From Candidatus Poribacteria bacterium (lineage in GTDB: Bacteria; Poribacteria; WGA-4E; WGA-3G), in contig JAPOQK010000012.1 of the NCBI GenBank assembly GCA_026710795.1, positions 1 through 64,000 on the forward strand: a stretch of DNA of 64,000 bases, read 5' to 3'. Below are positions 43,980 through 52,596 of this stretch, piece by piece. Each line of letters opens with the position of its first letter. Positions within the stretch are counted from its first letter, which is position 1. The notes under the pieces are model-generated. The model was not told the origin of the DNA and did no database searches. It was given only the letters and a program-made list of their open reading frames with translations. Made by a program: the position numbers and the translations under genes.

Positions 43980-45527
43980 ATGACAAAAACTAATATAAAA
44001 TTGAATATACAGCAGGATCAACTGATGTCGTTTCTTGCTAATTTTTTAAATGAGAGAGAGATTTCCCAACTACTGATGCAATCAGATCAAACCACTGCCT
44101 CGGACAATTTTCAATCATTTTCCAAACAAGAACTGTTAAACAGGTTCGTCACTGTATTCTTCAAACAATCCCAAATTGACGATCTCGTAGTCGAACATTT
44201 GTCACAGAAAGCGGTGGATGCGATTTCCCGCGTGGGATTTATGGAAGTTGATGAAATACATACATTCTTTAACACTCCTGAGCCACTACTTGAATCAGGT
44301 GAGTTTGGGGAAGTGGTCTGGGCACTCCTGATGGACTCTCGAGATGATGTTAATTCACATGGATATAGTTTAATATCACAAGCTTATGAACAACGCCAAG
44401 CATTTCATGAAGATTATGAAAAACAGAATAACGTAACTTTACCAAATCCGCCACAAATTTCCAACACAGATGAATTGGAAGATAGTCGCTACAATGTAGA
44501 GGATCAGCAAGGTGAACTTTTTCGACTTGAACAGGCATTATCAAATCTACGAGAACAATACTCAACGTTAGGTAAAAAGAATAAGAGACTGGAACTTCAC
44601 TGTCAATATCTATTAGAAGAAAATGAAGCACTAAAAAGGAAAGTAAATACTTTTATCGAAAAAGAGAAGGAGTTGGTATTTCTTCAACAAGAAAACAGGG
44701 TGCTACAGGAAAATGCATCACAGTACACTGAAGCAAATGACAGGTTGTTAAAATTGGATGATGAACACAAACAACTCATTGCAAAGTACGATGAAATCTC
44801 TACACAACTAAATGAACTTGGTCAAATTAAAGCCTCAAAAGAATCTTTCATGGTTGAACTAAAGTTGGTTGAAGAGGCAGTATACAAAGAAAAACAATTA
44901 TTAGATCAACTAAAAGCCGATTTACAGGGACATTTTGATATGTTTGAGAAATCACAGGAAATGTCCCAAAACGCGCTTAACCAAATACGACAGACTGTTA
45001 ATCATATAGATGGTCCTGAGATGGAAATTATACAAGATAGTGATATTGAACTGTCCCAACCTCGGGTTGGGGTTTTCGTTGATGTCCAAAATATGTTTTA
45101 TGCTGCAAAAGATCGGTTTGAACGTCGAGTCGATTACATCAAACTTCTTGACTTGATTGTAGGTCCTCGTCAATTGATGAAAGCTTATGCCTATATTGTA
45201 CAGATACCGGAAATAAAACAAGGGAATTTTATATCATTATTAGAACATAACGGTTATACAATTCGAAGTAAGGACTTGCGTTTACGTGGGGATGGTTCCG
45301 CAAAAGGAGATTGGGACGTTGGCATCGCTGTTGACGTGGTATCTATGCTGACTACTTTGGATGTGGTAATCTTAGCAAGTGGAGACGGAGACTTTTGTCC
45401 GCTTGCTGAACTTATCAAACAACAGGGCAAACGGATAGAGGTAGTAGCATTTGAGCATAACACATCTATGGATTTACAGGCAATGGCTGACCAATTTTTC
45501 CCGATAGGTGAAGAGTTGTTAATGTAA
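43980..45527 (+). CDS. Coiled-coil protein with C-terminal NYN (PIN-like) nuclease domain
   Basis: 515 residues. The N-terminal part (about 1-150) is helical and unrecognised; about 170-345 is coiled coil. The C-terminal NYN domain (about 362-510) has the metal-binding aspartates of the PIN-like fold: GVFVDVQNMFYA, KGDWDVGIAVDVV and ILASGDGDFCPL. NYN domains of the LabA/DUF88 group cleave RNA or are predicted to. The family is usually about 170-250 residues, so the long N-terminal half is an addition, probably for oligomerisation or target binding. GGAGGA precedes the ATG. Confidence 0.85.
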   Translation: MTKTNIKLNIQQDQLMSFLANFLNEREISQLLMQSDQTTASDNFQSFSKQELLNRFVTVFFKQSQIDDLVVEHLSQKAVDAISRVGFMEVDEIHTFFNTPEPLLESGEFGEVVWALLMDSRDDVNSHGYSLISQAYEQRQAFHEDYEKQNNVTLPNPPQISNTDELEDSRYNVEDQQGELFRLEQALSNLREQYSTLGKKNKRLELHCQYLLEENEALKRKVNTFIEKEKELVFLQQENRVLQENASQYTEANDRLLKLDDEHKQLIAKYDEISTQLNELGQIKASKESFMVELKLVEEAVYKEKQLLDQLKADLQGHFDMFEKSQEMSQNALNQIRQTVNHIDGPEMEIIQDSDIELSQPRVGVFVDVQNMFYAAKDRFERRVDYIKLLDLIVGPRQLMKAYAYIVQIPEIKQGNFISLLEHNGYTIRSKDLRLRGDGSAKGDWDVGIAVDVVSMLTTLDVVILASGDGDFCPLAELIKQQGKRIEVVAFEHNTSMDLQAMADQFFPIGEELLM

Positions 45528-45654
45528 AAACAGCAGTATTTTGTAATCATACACTGATTTTGCCCCATAAACCCATCAGTTTATCTGTCCTCCCTACGTT
45601 CTCTAACCCACACATATAGACCCCTGACATATATACACACTTACTCTTATATTA

Positions 45655-47037
45655 ATGAAGTTTATCATAAATACATCTCAATTTATATATAGATTAATAG
45701 TTTGTTTCATAGAAAAAGCACCACAATTATGTGTTAATAGTTACCTGTGTAACATCCTATTCTTTTCCATATTCTTTTTTATGTATGGACAATCCAGTAT
45801 CAATCCAGAATGGATTCCTGCTAACAACCTGCCAGTATGTACTGCTGAAAATGCCCAATATTTTCCTATATTAACAACTGATGGGAATGATGGAGTCATA
45901 GTTACATGGCGTGATGGAAGAAATGGAAATTACGATATCTATGGTCAACGAGTTGACAAAAATGGGAATATGGTTTGGACACCTGATGGAATTCCTATAT
46001 GTGATCAGGATGCAGCTCAAGGGGCACCCGAAATCGTTACCGATATGAAAGGCGGTGCAATAATCATTTGGGGTGATATGCGAAATGGTTCTCAAGATAG
46101 TTTCGCTCAGCGAGTTGATGCAAACGGTGAAAAGTTGTGGGTTCCCGATGGTGTTTCAGTATGTACAGAACCAACTTTACAAGACGATTTCACAGCCATC
46201 TCAGATGGAAACGGAGGCGTAATTGTTGTTTGGGAGGATTGGCGTTCGGGCAATCAAGACATCTACATTCAAAAGATTTCATCGGACGGGAATGCGGTAT
46301 GGGACCATAATGGTACTGCTGTGTTTCGTGGTGAAGGGGATCAATATGACCCAGTATTAATCAGCGATGGTAAGGGAGGTGCAATCATAGTGTGGTGGGA
46401 TATCAGTACACCCGATTGGAACATCTTTGCCCAACACATAGATAGCAATGGAGGAGCGTTCTGTGTTTGGGCAGATTACAGAAACGATCCTAACTTTTTC
46501 ACGTCCGCACAACTCTATGCACAACACATCGCTGCAGATGGAACACACCTATGGGAAAAAGATGGTATACAAATTTGTGAGTTACCGGTCAATCAACAAC
46601 AACATAAAACTGTTATTGATGACAAAGGTGGTTTCATCGTTGTGTGGTGGGACGACCGTGATGTCTTTGCTGATATTTACGCGCAACGCGTCAATGTAGA
46701 AGGTAAACGATTGTGGGATAAAGAGGGTGTACCAGTTTGTACAGAGGGTGGAGTTCAACAGAATCCAATGCTTGTTTCAGATGGTGCAGGTGGTGCGATA
46801 GCGTACTGGCTTGATTATCGTGAGGATTTTGGTAACATCACAGAGGATGCAATATATGCGCAAAGGATTGATGAAAACGGGACCCCGCTATGGCAAAAGA
46901 ACGGTGTTCCTGTTTGTGATGCGGAAAAAGAACAGATTTCACCTAACGCAGTTTCTACAAGTATAGGAAGTGTAATTGTTGTATGGAGTGATGCCCGCGG
47001 AAAAGATCACGATATTTATATTAACCGTGTGCAGTAG
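45655..47037 (+). CDS. Exported repeat protein, beta-propeller-like
   Basis: 460 residues. A hydrophobic segment at about 30-43 (NILFFSIFFFMYG) acts as signal or anchor. The rest is about seven repeats of roughly 55 residues with the pattern GGxIIVWxDxRNGxxDIYAQRV, then G-LW-GVPVC. Near residues 258-265 one repeat has collapsed: AQHIDSNG runs directly into GGAFCVWADYRND, lacking the usual LW...GVPVC half. Probably an extracytoplasmic propeller or solenoid of unknown function. No ribosome binding site is visible at 45655, so a later start is possible. Confidence 0.75.
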   Translation: MKFIINTSQFIYRLIVCFIEKAPQLCVNSYLCNILFFSIFFFMYGQSSINPEWIPANNLPVCTAENAQYFPILTTDGNDGVIVTWRDGRNGNYDIYGQRVDKNGNMVWTPDGIPICDQDAAQGAPEIVTDMKGGAIIIWGDMRNGSQDSFAQRVDANGEKLWVPDGVSVCTEPTLQDDFTAISDGNGGVIVVWEDWRSGNQDIYIQKISSDGNAVWDHNGTAVFRGEGDQYDPVLISDGKGGAIIVWWDISTPDWNIFAQHIDSNGGAFCVWADYRNDPNFFTSAQLYAQHIAADGTHLWEKDGIQICELPVNQQQHKTVIDDKGGFIVVWWDDRDVFADIYAQRVNVEGKRLWDKEGVPVCTEGGVQQNPMLVSDGAGGAIAYWLDYREDFGNITEDAIYAQRIDENGTPLWQKNGVPVCDAEKEQISPNAVSTSIGSVIVVWSDARGKDHDIYINRVQ

Positions 47038-47064
47038 ACATTATATCCCGACTAAACAGGTAAA

Positions 47065-48996
47065 TTACTCCATATCAGCAAGCTGCGTTAAATGCCAATC
47101 TGGATCCATTAACGCTTCGTAAACTACACCACCTTCAACATTCTTAGGCATCGGAAGTCCTAACAGATAGCAGAGTGTAGGGGCGACATCTACCACGCGA
47201 ACCTGTCGTTCCAATGCAACCCCGTTCCGCACGCCTGCCCCAGAGAGAATGAAAGTGGAATGTTGACCACCAATGCCAAAACTAACCGATGGTAACTGCT
47301 TTCCATGTGCTCCATCAAACTCTGGACGTAGTGCGTAGACAACATCACCTACAAGCTCACCATGTAAGTTCAACATCTCTGCGTCGGCTTTTGTCACTGC
47401 TAATGAAAACGGGTGCCTTCCTGTTTCTTCATCACGATATGCATGTAGTGCAGCAATAATCTCCAGTTGTGTTGCTTCATAATCCTCAGCTGCTACTATT
47501 CCATTCGGTTCGCGTCCCTCAAGATTGATGAATATATGTACTAATCCGACATTGAGAGCACGTGTTTTCGTCCAGTCTATTTTGTTATTCTGCTGTCTCA
47601 CAATAAATCCTGTTTCTTCCAAGACCTTTTCAATATCAACGGCACGGAACTGATTCGGTGTGCCTCCGTGGTCAGCACAGATAAGCACGACAGTCTCATC
47701 ATCTGCCAATTCAGCGATTTGTCCAATCATATTGTCTACTGATTCATAAGTGCGACGTAAACCTTCTCGACACCGCTGGATTGTTTCAGGTGCAGCACCA
47801 CTTATTTCATCTGCTTGGCTAAGAAAGAAATGACTTGCGTAATCCGGAGCATGTGTCTCTACCATCAGGACATCCCAATCGTTTTCCGAAGCAAGATATG
47901 TAGCGACATCTGCCAAACGTTGGTGATGATATTCTAACAATTCAAAATATGTGTCATCATCTACCTGTCCGAGTGCGTCTCTTGCGGGATTCTGTAGGAA
48001 TGAACCCACATTCTGGTCAATAGCGGTAGCAATTTCCGCAGGTACAGTGTATTCTGAACGGGGCCAAATCTGTGGAACAAATAGCTCAAAAGCATCTGCA
48101 TTAGATGTTAACGTGACCAGCTTCATACGAACATATCCTTCAACATCACTACTATCTATATTAAACGTATCCAACCACCAATCACTCCAATCCCCTACAC
48201 CCAGATCCGCAACCACATCATCCACAGAACGGCTACGACATATTTTTATTCTATCATATCCATTATTGGCAGTAGCATATATTAGCCCGTAAAATGGTTT
48301 TGGAACACCAATTTTACCACGGTTCATGTTTTCTCTACCACGAGCCAAAGGTTGAATCGTGAGTTTTACTTCTTGCAACTGCTGTCTAGATTCTGGTAAA
48401 GTGCCTTCCCACTGACTGATTTCAATTGGTTTTATATCGACCGAATCTATATGTTTTATCTTTTGCAATGCGCTTGGGTCCAGCGATTCTGGGTCTCGCT
48501 GTCCACCGATAGGACGTGGTGCCCATTTACCAGAGACGAAAAGATGATACCCTGCAATTTGGTGATGGTTGGAAACGCCTGGACCAGTTCCTTCCACCTG
48601 AATTCCTGTTTTTACGGTAGGGGGCCAAGACATTTCCCATTTCACCAGAATCGGTTTACCACCTACTCGTTCTACAAGATTCCACAGATATTCCGACTGA
48701 CACAATCCAGTATTTATCCCCCATACTGTTTTATCAAGTTCTTCACCAACAGCACGTATGTTAAAATCCATAACTTTATGGTTTCCAGGCCAAGAACCTG
48801 TTGAGAGTGCTGTCCATCCAGGTGGCGTTAATGTTGGAAATACACCTATCATTGGACGATACACTCCAGCGTTGCGAAGTTTCGCCATATTTGGAGTGTG
48901 TCCCCATTCAATCATGTTATTCACGAGTTCCATGCTTGCGCCATCCATTCCAATAATAATAGCGCGTTTGGCAGGGGAATGTTGTGTCCGCTTCAC
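47065..48996 (-). CDS. Type I phosphodiesterase / nucleotide pyrophosphatase-like hydrolase
   Basis: A 643-residue alkaline-phosphatase-superfamily protein. Metal-binding and nucleophile regions are visible: IIIGMDGASMELV, PTLTPPGWTALSTGSWPG (threonine nucleophile), VETHAPDYASHFF, ICADHGGTPNQF and near the end GQHSTFILSGAG. No signal peptide is present. The start is a GTG, with GGAG inside the last codons of the polX gene, one base beyond its stop, which implies coupled translation. It may hydrolyse nucleotide sugars or phosphodiester glycans; the substrate is not clear. Confidence 0.87.
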   Translation of the reverse strand: MKRTQHSPAKRAIIIGMDGASMELVNNMIEWGHTPNMAKLRNAGVYRPMIGVFPTLTPPGWTALSTGSWPGNHKVMDFNIRAVGEELDKTVWGINTGLCQSEYLWNLVERVGGKPILVKWEMSWPPTVKTGIQVEGTGPGVSNHHQIAGYHLFVSGKWAPRPIGGQRDPESLDPSALQKIKHIDSVDIKPIEISQWEGTLPESRQQLQEVKLTIQPLARGRENMNRGKIGVPKPFYGLIYATANNGYDRIKICRSRSVDDVVADLGVGDWSDWWLDTFNIDSSDVEGYVRMKLVTLTSNADAFELFVPQIWPRSEYTVPAEIATAIDQNVGSFLQNPARDALGQVDDDTYFELLEYHHQRLADVATYLASENDWDVLMVETHAPDYASHFFLSQADEISGAAPETIQRCREGLRRTYESVDNMIGQIAELADDETVVLICADHGGTPNQFRAVDIEKVLEETGFIVRQQNNKIDWTKTRALNVGLVHIFINLEGREPNGIVAAEDYEATQLEIIAALHAYRDEETGRHPFSLAVTKADAEMLNLHGELVGDVVYALRPEFDGAHGKQLPSVSFGIGGQHSTFILSGAGVRNGVALERQVRVVDVAPTLCYLLGLPMPKNVEGGVVYEALMDPDWHLTQLADME

Positions 48997-48997
48997 C

Positions 48998-50758
48998 TTA
49001 TATCTCCTTTTTTAATGTCTTACGTAATTTTTCTAATGGGTAGGTATTGATGACATCTTCTTTCGTCAAACCACTACGGCGCGCAACATTTACTCCATAC
49101 TTGAAACGTTCTGTATCCGGTACAGAGTGAGCATCTGTGTTTACTGAGATTAACACCCCAGCTGCCTTTGCCATACGGATATATTCTGGTCCCAAATCCA
49201 ACCGACTGGGAGAACCGTTTATCTCCAAAATTGTCCCGTTTTCTGCCGCTGCAGCAATTATTTCTTCAATGTTAATCGGATACATAGGTCGCCTGCCGAG
49301 TAACCTTCCTGTTGGGTGACCAATAATCATTACATACGGATTTTCAATTGCCCGAATCACCCGTTTTGTCATATCAGCTTCAGATAACGTAAATTGGCTA
49401 TGTACACTTGCAACAACGATGTCAAGTTGCGCGAGTATTTCGTCTGGGAAATCAAGCTTGCCATCTCTTCGAATATCCACTTCAGACCCTGCTAAAATTG
49501 TAATGCCTTCGGTTGCTGCATCCACCTCACGTACCTGTTTTATCTGTGCTAACAACCGTTTTTGATCCAATCCATTGGCAACCGCTGAGGAAACTGAATG
49601 ATCTGTAATAGCATAATATTCAAGTTCACGTTTTTTGGCTGCCTCTACCATCTCACTGAGTGTATGTGTCCCATCACTCCAATCAGTGTGTGTATGTAGA
49701 TCCCCTCTCATATCGCTGTATTCTATTAGCTTAGGTAACTTATCGTCCAAGGATAACGCAACGGTATCAGGGTATTGTCGTAGTTCCGGTTCAATATATG
49801 ACATGCCGAACATCTCATAAATATCTCTCTCAGATTTGTTCTGTGTTTCTTCCCAATATTCTGTTTTATCATCTTGCATTTCGAGAGAAATATGTGTGTT
49901 TGCTGAGAAAGCACTGAGATGGTCCTTCGTCGGCGTTGTTAAAAACAAAACTGCCTCGAATTCAGCAGGTGAACATAGATAGATTATCACTGCCAAACCA
50001 TTGTCAACACTTAGATGTATTTTGGTCAATGGTTGTAACAATGGCATAGTAGAAATGTCTTGTGAGTCTATAATTTGGGTTGTAAGTGGTTCGTTATGTG
50101 TTGTGATCGTCTCAATGAGGTTATCATGAGCCGTTTTCGTCCCATCAGCACATTCTACAATAATTTCTATACTACGACAAATCTCTTCTCGCCTACGTAT
50201 ATCCCCTGTAACTTCATGCCGGGTTACTGCGGAACAATTACTGATTATATTAGATAGGTGGTTACTAAGGTCTAAACTTCGTGCCAGAATACGTGCCCCA
50301 CGGTATGTCATTAAGAATTCCAGACTTTTGGTTATGGAGGAAAGGGTCTTTTTCCCAAAGCCTTTTATACCTTCAAGGCTTCCATCTTCAAGTGCCTCAG
50401 ATAGATGTGTCAGATTTTTAATATTGTGATCATTATATAGTCGACTTGCTGTTTTTTCACCAATCCCACTGATTTTCAGTAGGTCAAGTGCTTCTATCCC
50501 TATTTCTGCTAAAAGTTTTTCATAGGCTTGACAGGTACCTGTATCAAGTATTTCTCGTGTCTTTTCCTCAATTGTTTTTCCAATTCCTTCAAGATCTTGA
50601 AATTTACCTTCCTTAATTAATTCACTAACATCAACAGACAAGTCCTCAATTATGTCTGCAGCTTTGTCGTAAGATCTTGTACGGAAATGAGAATCTCCGC
50701 GGATTTTCATCAGATTTCCTATGTTTCTGAAAATGACACTAATTTCTATATTTCTCAT
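48998..50758 (-). CDS. polX: PolX-type protein with PHP domain, degenerate polymerase site
   Basis: 586 residues with the layout of bacterial PolX: helix-hairpin-helix and 8-kDa-like region (about 1-150), polymerase beta-like palm (about 155-300) and PHP domain (about 350-580). The PHP domain is intact (DLHTHTDWSDG with H355 and H357, ITDHS, GHPTGR, NTDAHS). In the palm, the motif normally GSxRRxxExxGDxD reads G185-D-IRRREEICR-S196-I-E198, and the third aspartate (VDLR in relatives) is replaced at I259. All three catalytic aspartates are therefore lost. Expected to be a PHP-type 3'-5' exonuclease or AP endonuclease, not a polymerase (inference). Confidence 0.88.
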   Translation of the reverse strand: MRNIEISVIFRNIGNLMKIRGDSHFRTRSYDKAADIIEDLSVDVSELIKEGKFQDLEGIGKTIEEKTREILDTGTCQAYEKLLAEIGIEALDLLKISGIGEKTASRLYNDHNIKNLTHLSEALEDGSLEGIKGFGKKTLSSITKSLEFLMTYRGARILARSLDLSNHLSNIISNCSAVTRHEVTGDIRRREEICRSIEIIVECADGTKTAHDNLIETITTHNEPLTTQIIDSQDISTMPLLQPLTKIHLSVDNGLAVIIYLCSPAEFEAVLFLTTPTKDHLSAFSANTHISLEMQDDKTEYWEETQNKSERDIYEMFGMSYIEPELRQYPDTVALSLDDKLPKLIEYSDMRGDLHTHTDWSDGTHTLSEMVEAAKKRELEYYAITDHSVSSAVANGLDQKRLLAQIKQVREVDAATEGITILAGSEVDIRRDGKLDFPDEILAQLDIVVASVHSQFTLSEADMTKRVIRAIENPYVMIIGHPTGRLLGRRPMYPINIEEIIAAAAENGTILEINGSPSRLDLGPEYIRMAKAAGVLISVNTDAHSVPDTERFKYGVNVARRSGLTKEDVINTYPLEKLRKTLKKEI

Positions 50759-50794
50759 GAGATATAATTACCATTGTAGATGTATAGTAGGTAT

Positions 50795-50843
50795 AAAAAA
50801 ATCGGTTATCATTAGAATAGAATCGTTTCAACTTGATAACCGA
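50795..50843 (-). terminator. Rho-independent terminator of ftsEX
   Basis: Perfect 10-bp stem TCGGTTATCA (50802-50811) and TGATAACCGA (50834-50843), loop 22 bases; read on the minus strand it is followed by seven T residues (50801 down to 50795). It lies about 60 bp after the ftsX stop. Confidence 0.82.
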
Positions 50844-50905
50844 AATCCTATATAAACAGATAATGTATTTTGTACACATTTTCCACGGTTAGGAAATACC
50901 ACATA

Positions 50906-51781
50906 CTATATTGATACCATTTTCTTGTGGGTTTTAGCATACCTTTTATATGCTGATACACCCGATACCATACCTATAATAATACTCGCAGAAACAACAG
51001 CGATGAGTTGATACCACGGAAGGAACTCAAGAACTCCCAGTTGGAAAGTAAACAGACAGTAGAGTATGTAGAAACAGCCTAACCCGAATAATGTTCCGAA
51101 GAATCCCAGAAATATGCCTTGTATGATAAAGGGAGTACGGAGATATCCTCGCGTAGCACCAATATTATTTAGTAGTTGTATTTCTTTATGTCGGGTTCTA
51201 CCAGTTTTCAAGACTGATGCACGGATAAGTAACAATGAAATCAATACCGTAATTACGATACTTGCAACAGTCATACGGTACGTCTGATGATATATGTCTG
51301 TGAGAATACCATGTCCTGTCAAGACAACATCATCTATCATTTCATCGGATTCAATATCATAGGCGATTTCTTCAAGTGTTTTTCTTGATAAATTTGATGT
51401 CTTAAAATAAATCTCTAAGGAAGCGGGAAAAGGATTGCTACCGGAATATCCATTCTTAATTAAAGCTCCAAGTGCTCCAAACTGTTTTTCAGCACGGTTT
51501 AGGTGTTCATCCTTAGAAATGTATTCAATATAATAGATATTATCATTCTTCCTGATTTGATCTGCAAAAACCTTAGCATCTTCTTCAGCAACTGAATCGT
51601 TTGCATAAGCAATGAGCGGCGCAACAGTTTTTCTAAGTGATAATTCTTCATAGAGAGAATTGTGATTAAATAGAAATGTATTTAGGATTAATGTGAACAA
51701 AGCAAGCGCGATGATGCTAAAGAGATTATGTAATCCGGTTTGTGATATTTGAACAAAGGCATTTTGTATATAATATCGCAT
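50906..51781 (-). CDS. ftsX: Cell-division protein FtsX
   Basis: A 291-residue four-helix FtsX. The first membrane segment is at about 18-40 (HNLFSIIALALFTLILNTFL), the extracytoplasmic domain spans about 45-165 with NPFPASLEIYF, and three further segments lie at about 170-190, 215-240 and 255-280. FtsX couples FtsE in the cytoplasm to periplasmic activators of peptidoglycan hydrolases. It follows ftsE by 77 bp. No ribosome binding site is evident. Sequence is otherwise typical, including KEIQLLNNIGATRGYLRTPF. Confidence 0.9.
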   Translation of the reverse strand: MRYYIQNAFVQISQTGLHNLFSIIALALFTLILNTFLFNHNSLYEELSLRKTVAPLIAYANDSVAEEDAKVFADQIRKNDNIYYIEYISKDEHLNRAEKQFGALGALIKNGYSGSNPFPASLEIYFKTSNLSRKTLEEIAYDIESDEMIDDVVLTGHGILTDIYHQTYRMTVASIVITVLISLLLIRASVLKTGRTRHKEIQLLNNIGATRGYLRTPFIIQGIFLGFFGTLFGLGCFYILYCLFTFQLGVLEFLPWYQLIAVVSASIIIGMVSGVSAYKRYAKTHKKMVSI

Positions 51782-51858
51782 TGTATTTTATGTTATTCTA
51801 TACAATTCACTATCTGATGAAATAACCGATTGAAATAAAAAATTACTACGAAATTCGG

Positions 51859-52530
51859 TTAGGCTGTAATACAGCCATCTTTGAGAGTAAAGACGCGTTT
51901 TGGTGCAGTATTATTAGTACGCATAAACCTTTCTGGAAGTTCAGGATCGGATGTTGCAACTAAAACAGTAGTGCCTTGAAAATTGAGCGTATCAAAAAGC
52001 GTAAGCATTTCAAGTGTAAGATTTGGATCAAGAGTTTCTGTGGGTTGGTCTGCTATTATTAGCAAAGGACTATTGATAATTGCCCTTGCAATTGCAAGTC
52101 GGTGTCGTTCATTGCTGGATATTTGACTTGGCTTAGATAGTTTATGATGGATTAACCCCATTTGATGTAATAGATTATCTACATTTTCATGTAATATCCT
52201 TATTTTTGTTCCGATGAGTTTCTGAGGAATTGCCAAGTTTTGTTCAACGGTTTTGGTATCAACAAGGTTGCAATCTTGAAATACTATACCTATTTTTCGT
52301 CTGAAAAATGGCAGTGTAGATGGGGTAAGATCTGCAAGTGACTGACCGAGTACATTTAAGGAACCCGATGAAGGTATTAATGCACCGTAAATCATTTTGA
52401 GTAGCGTTGTTTTGCCTGCCCCGCTTTCACCAACGAGGAATCCGTATTCACCGCGTTCAAGACGAAAACTCGCTCTTTCCAGTACACTTAAATTATTATA
52501 ACTGAAACTTACTTGATGAAGTTGAATCAT
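51859..52530 (-). CDS. ftsE: FtsE-like ATP-binding protein with altered catalytic residues
   Basis: 223 residues of the FtsE/MacB-type ABC ATPase group. Walker A GESGAGKT (34-41) and the Q-loop FQDCNL are normal. The signature motif, LSGGE in relatives, reads ISSNE (137-141). Walker B ends ADQPT, so the catalytic glutamate is Q162. The switch histidine (ATHD in relatives) is S194 in VLVATSDPE. The D-loop ETLD is kept. By these residues it can bind ATP but probably hydrolyses it poorly. It sits between topA (66 bp upstream) and ftsX. Confidence 0.88.
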   Translation of the reverse strand: MIQLHQVSFSYNNLSVLERASFRLERGEYGFLVGESGAGKTTLLKMIYGALIPSSGSLNVLGQSLADLTPSTLPFFRRKIGIVFQDCNLVDTKTVEQNLAIPQKLIGTKIRILHENVDNLLHQMGLIHHKLSKPSQISSNERHRLAIARAIINSPLLIIADQPTETLDPNLTLEMLTLFDTLNFQGTTVLVATSDPELPERFMRTNNTAPKRVFTLKDGCITA

Positions 52531-52596
52531 AATTGATTACATACAAAATGGTGGCATGTTTTTAGCATACACAGATAACTTGAGTATATTGTAGAA

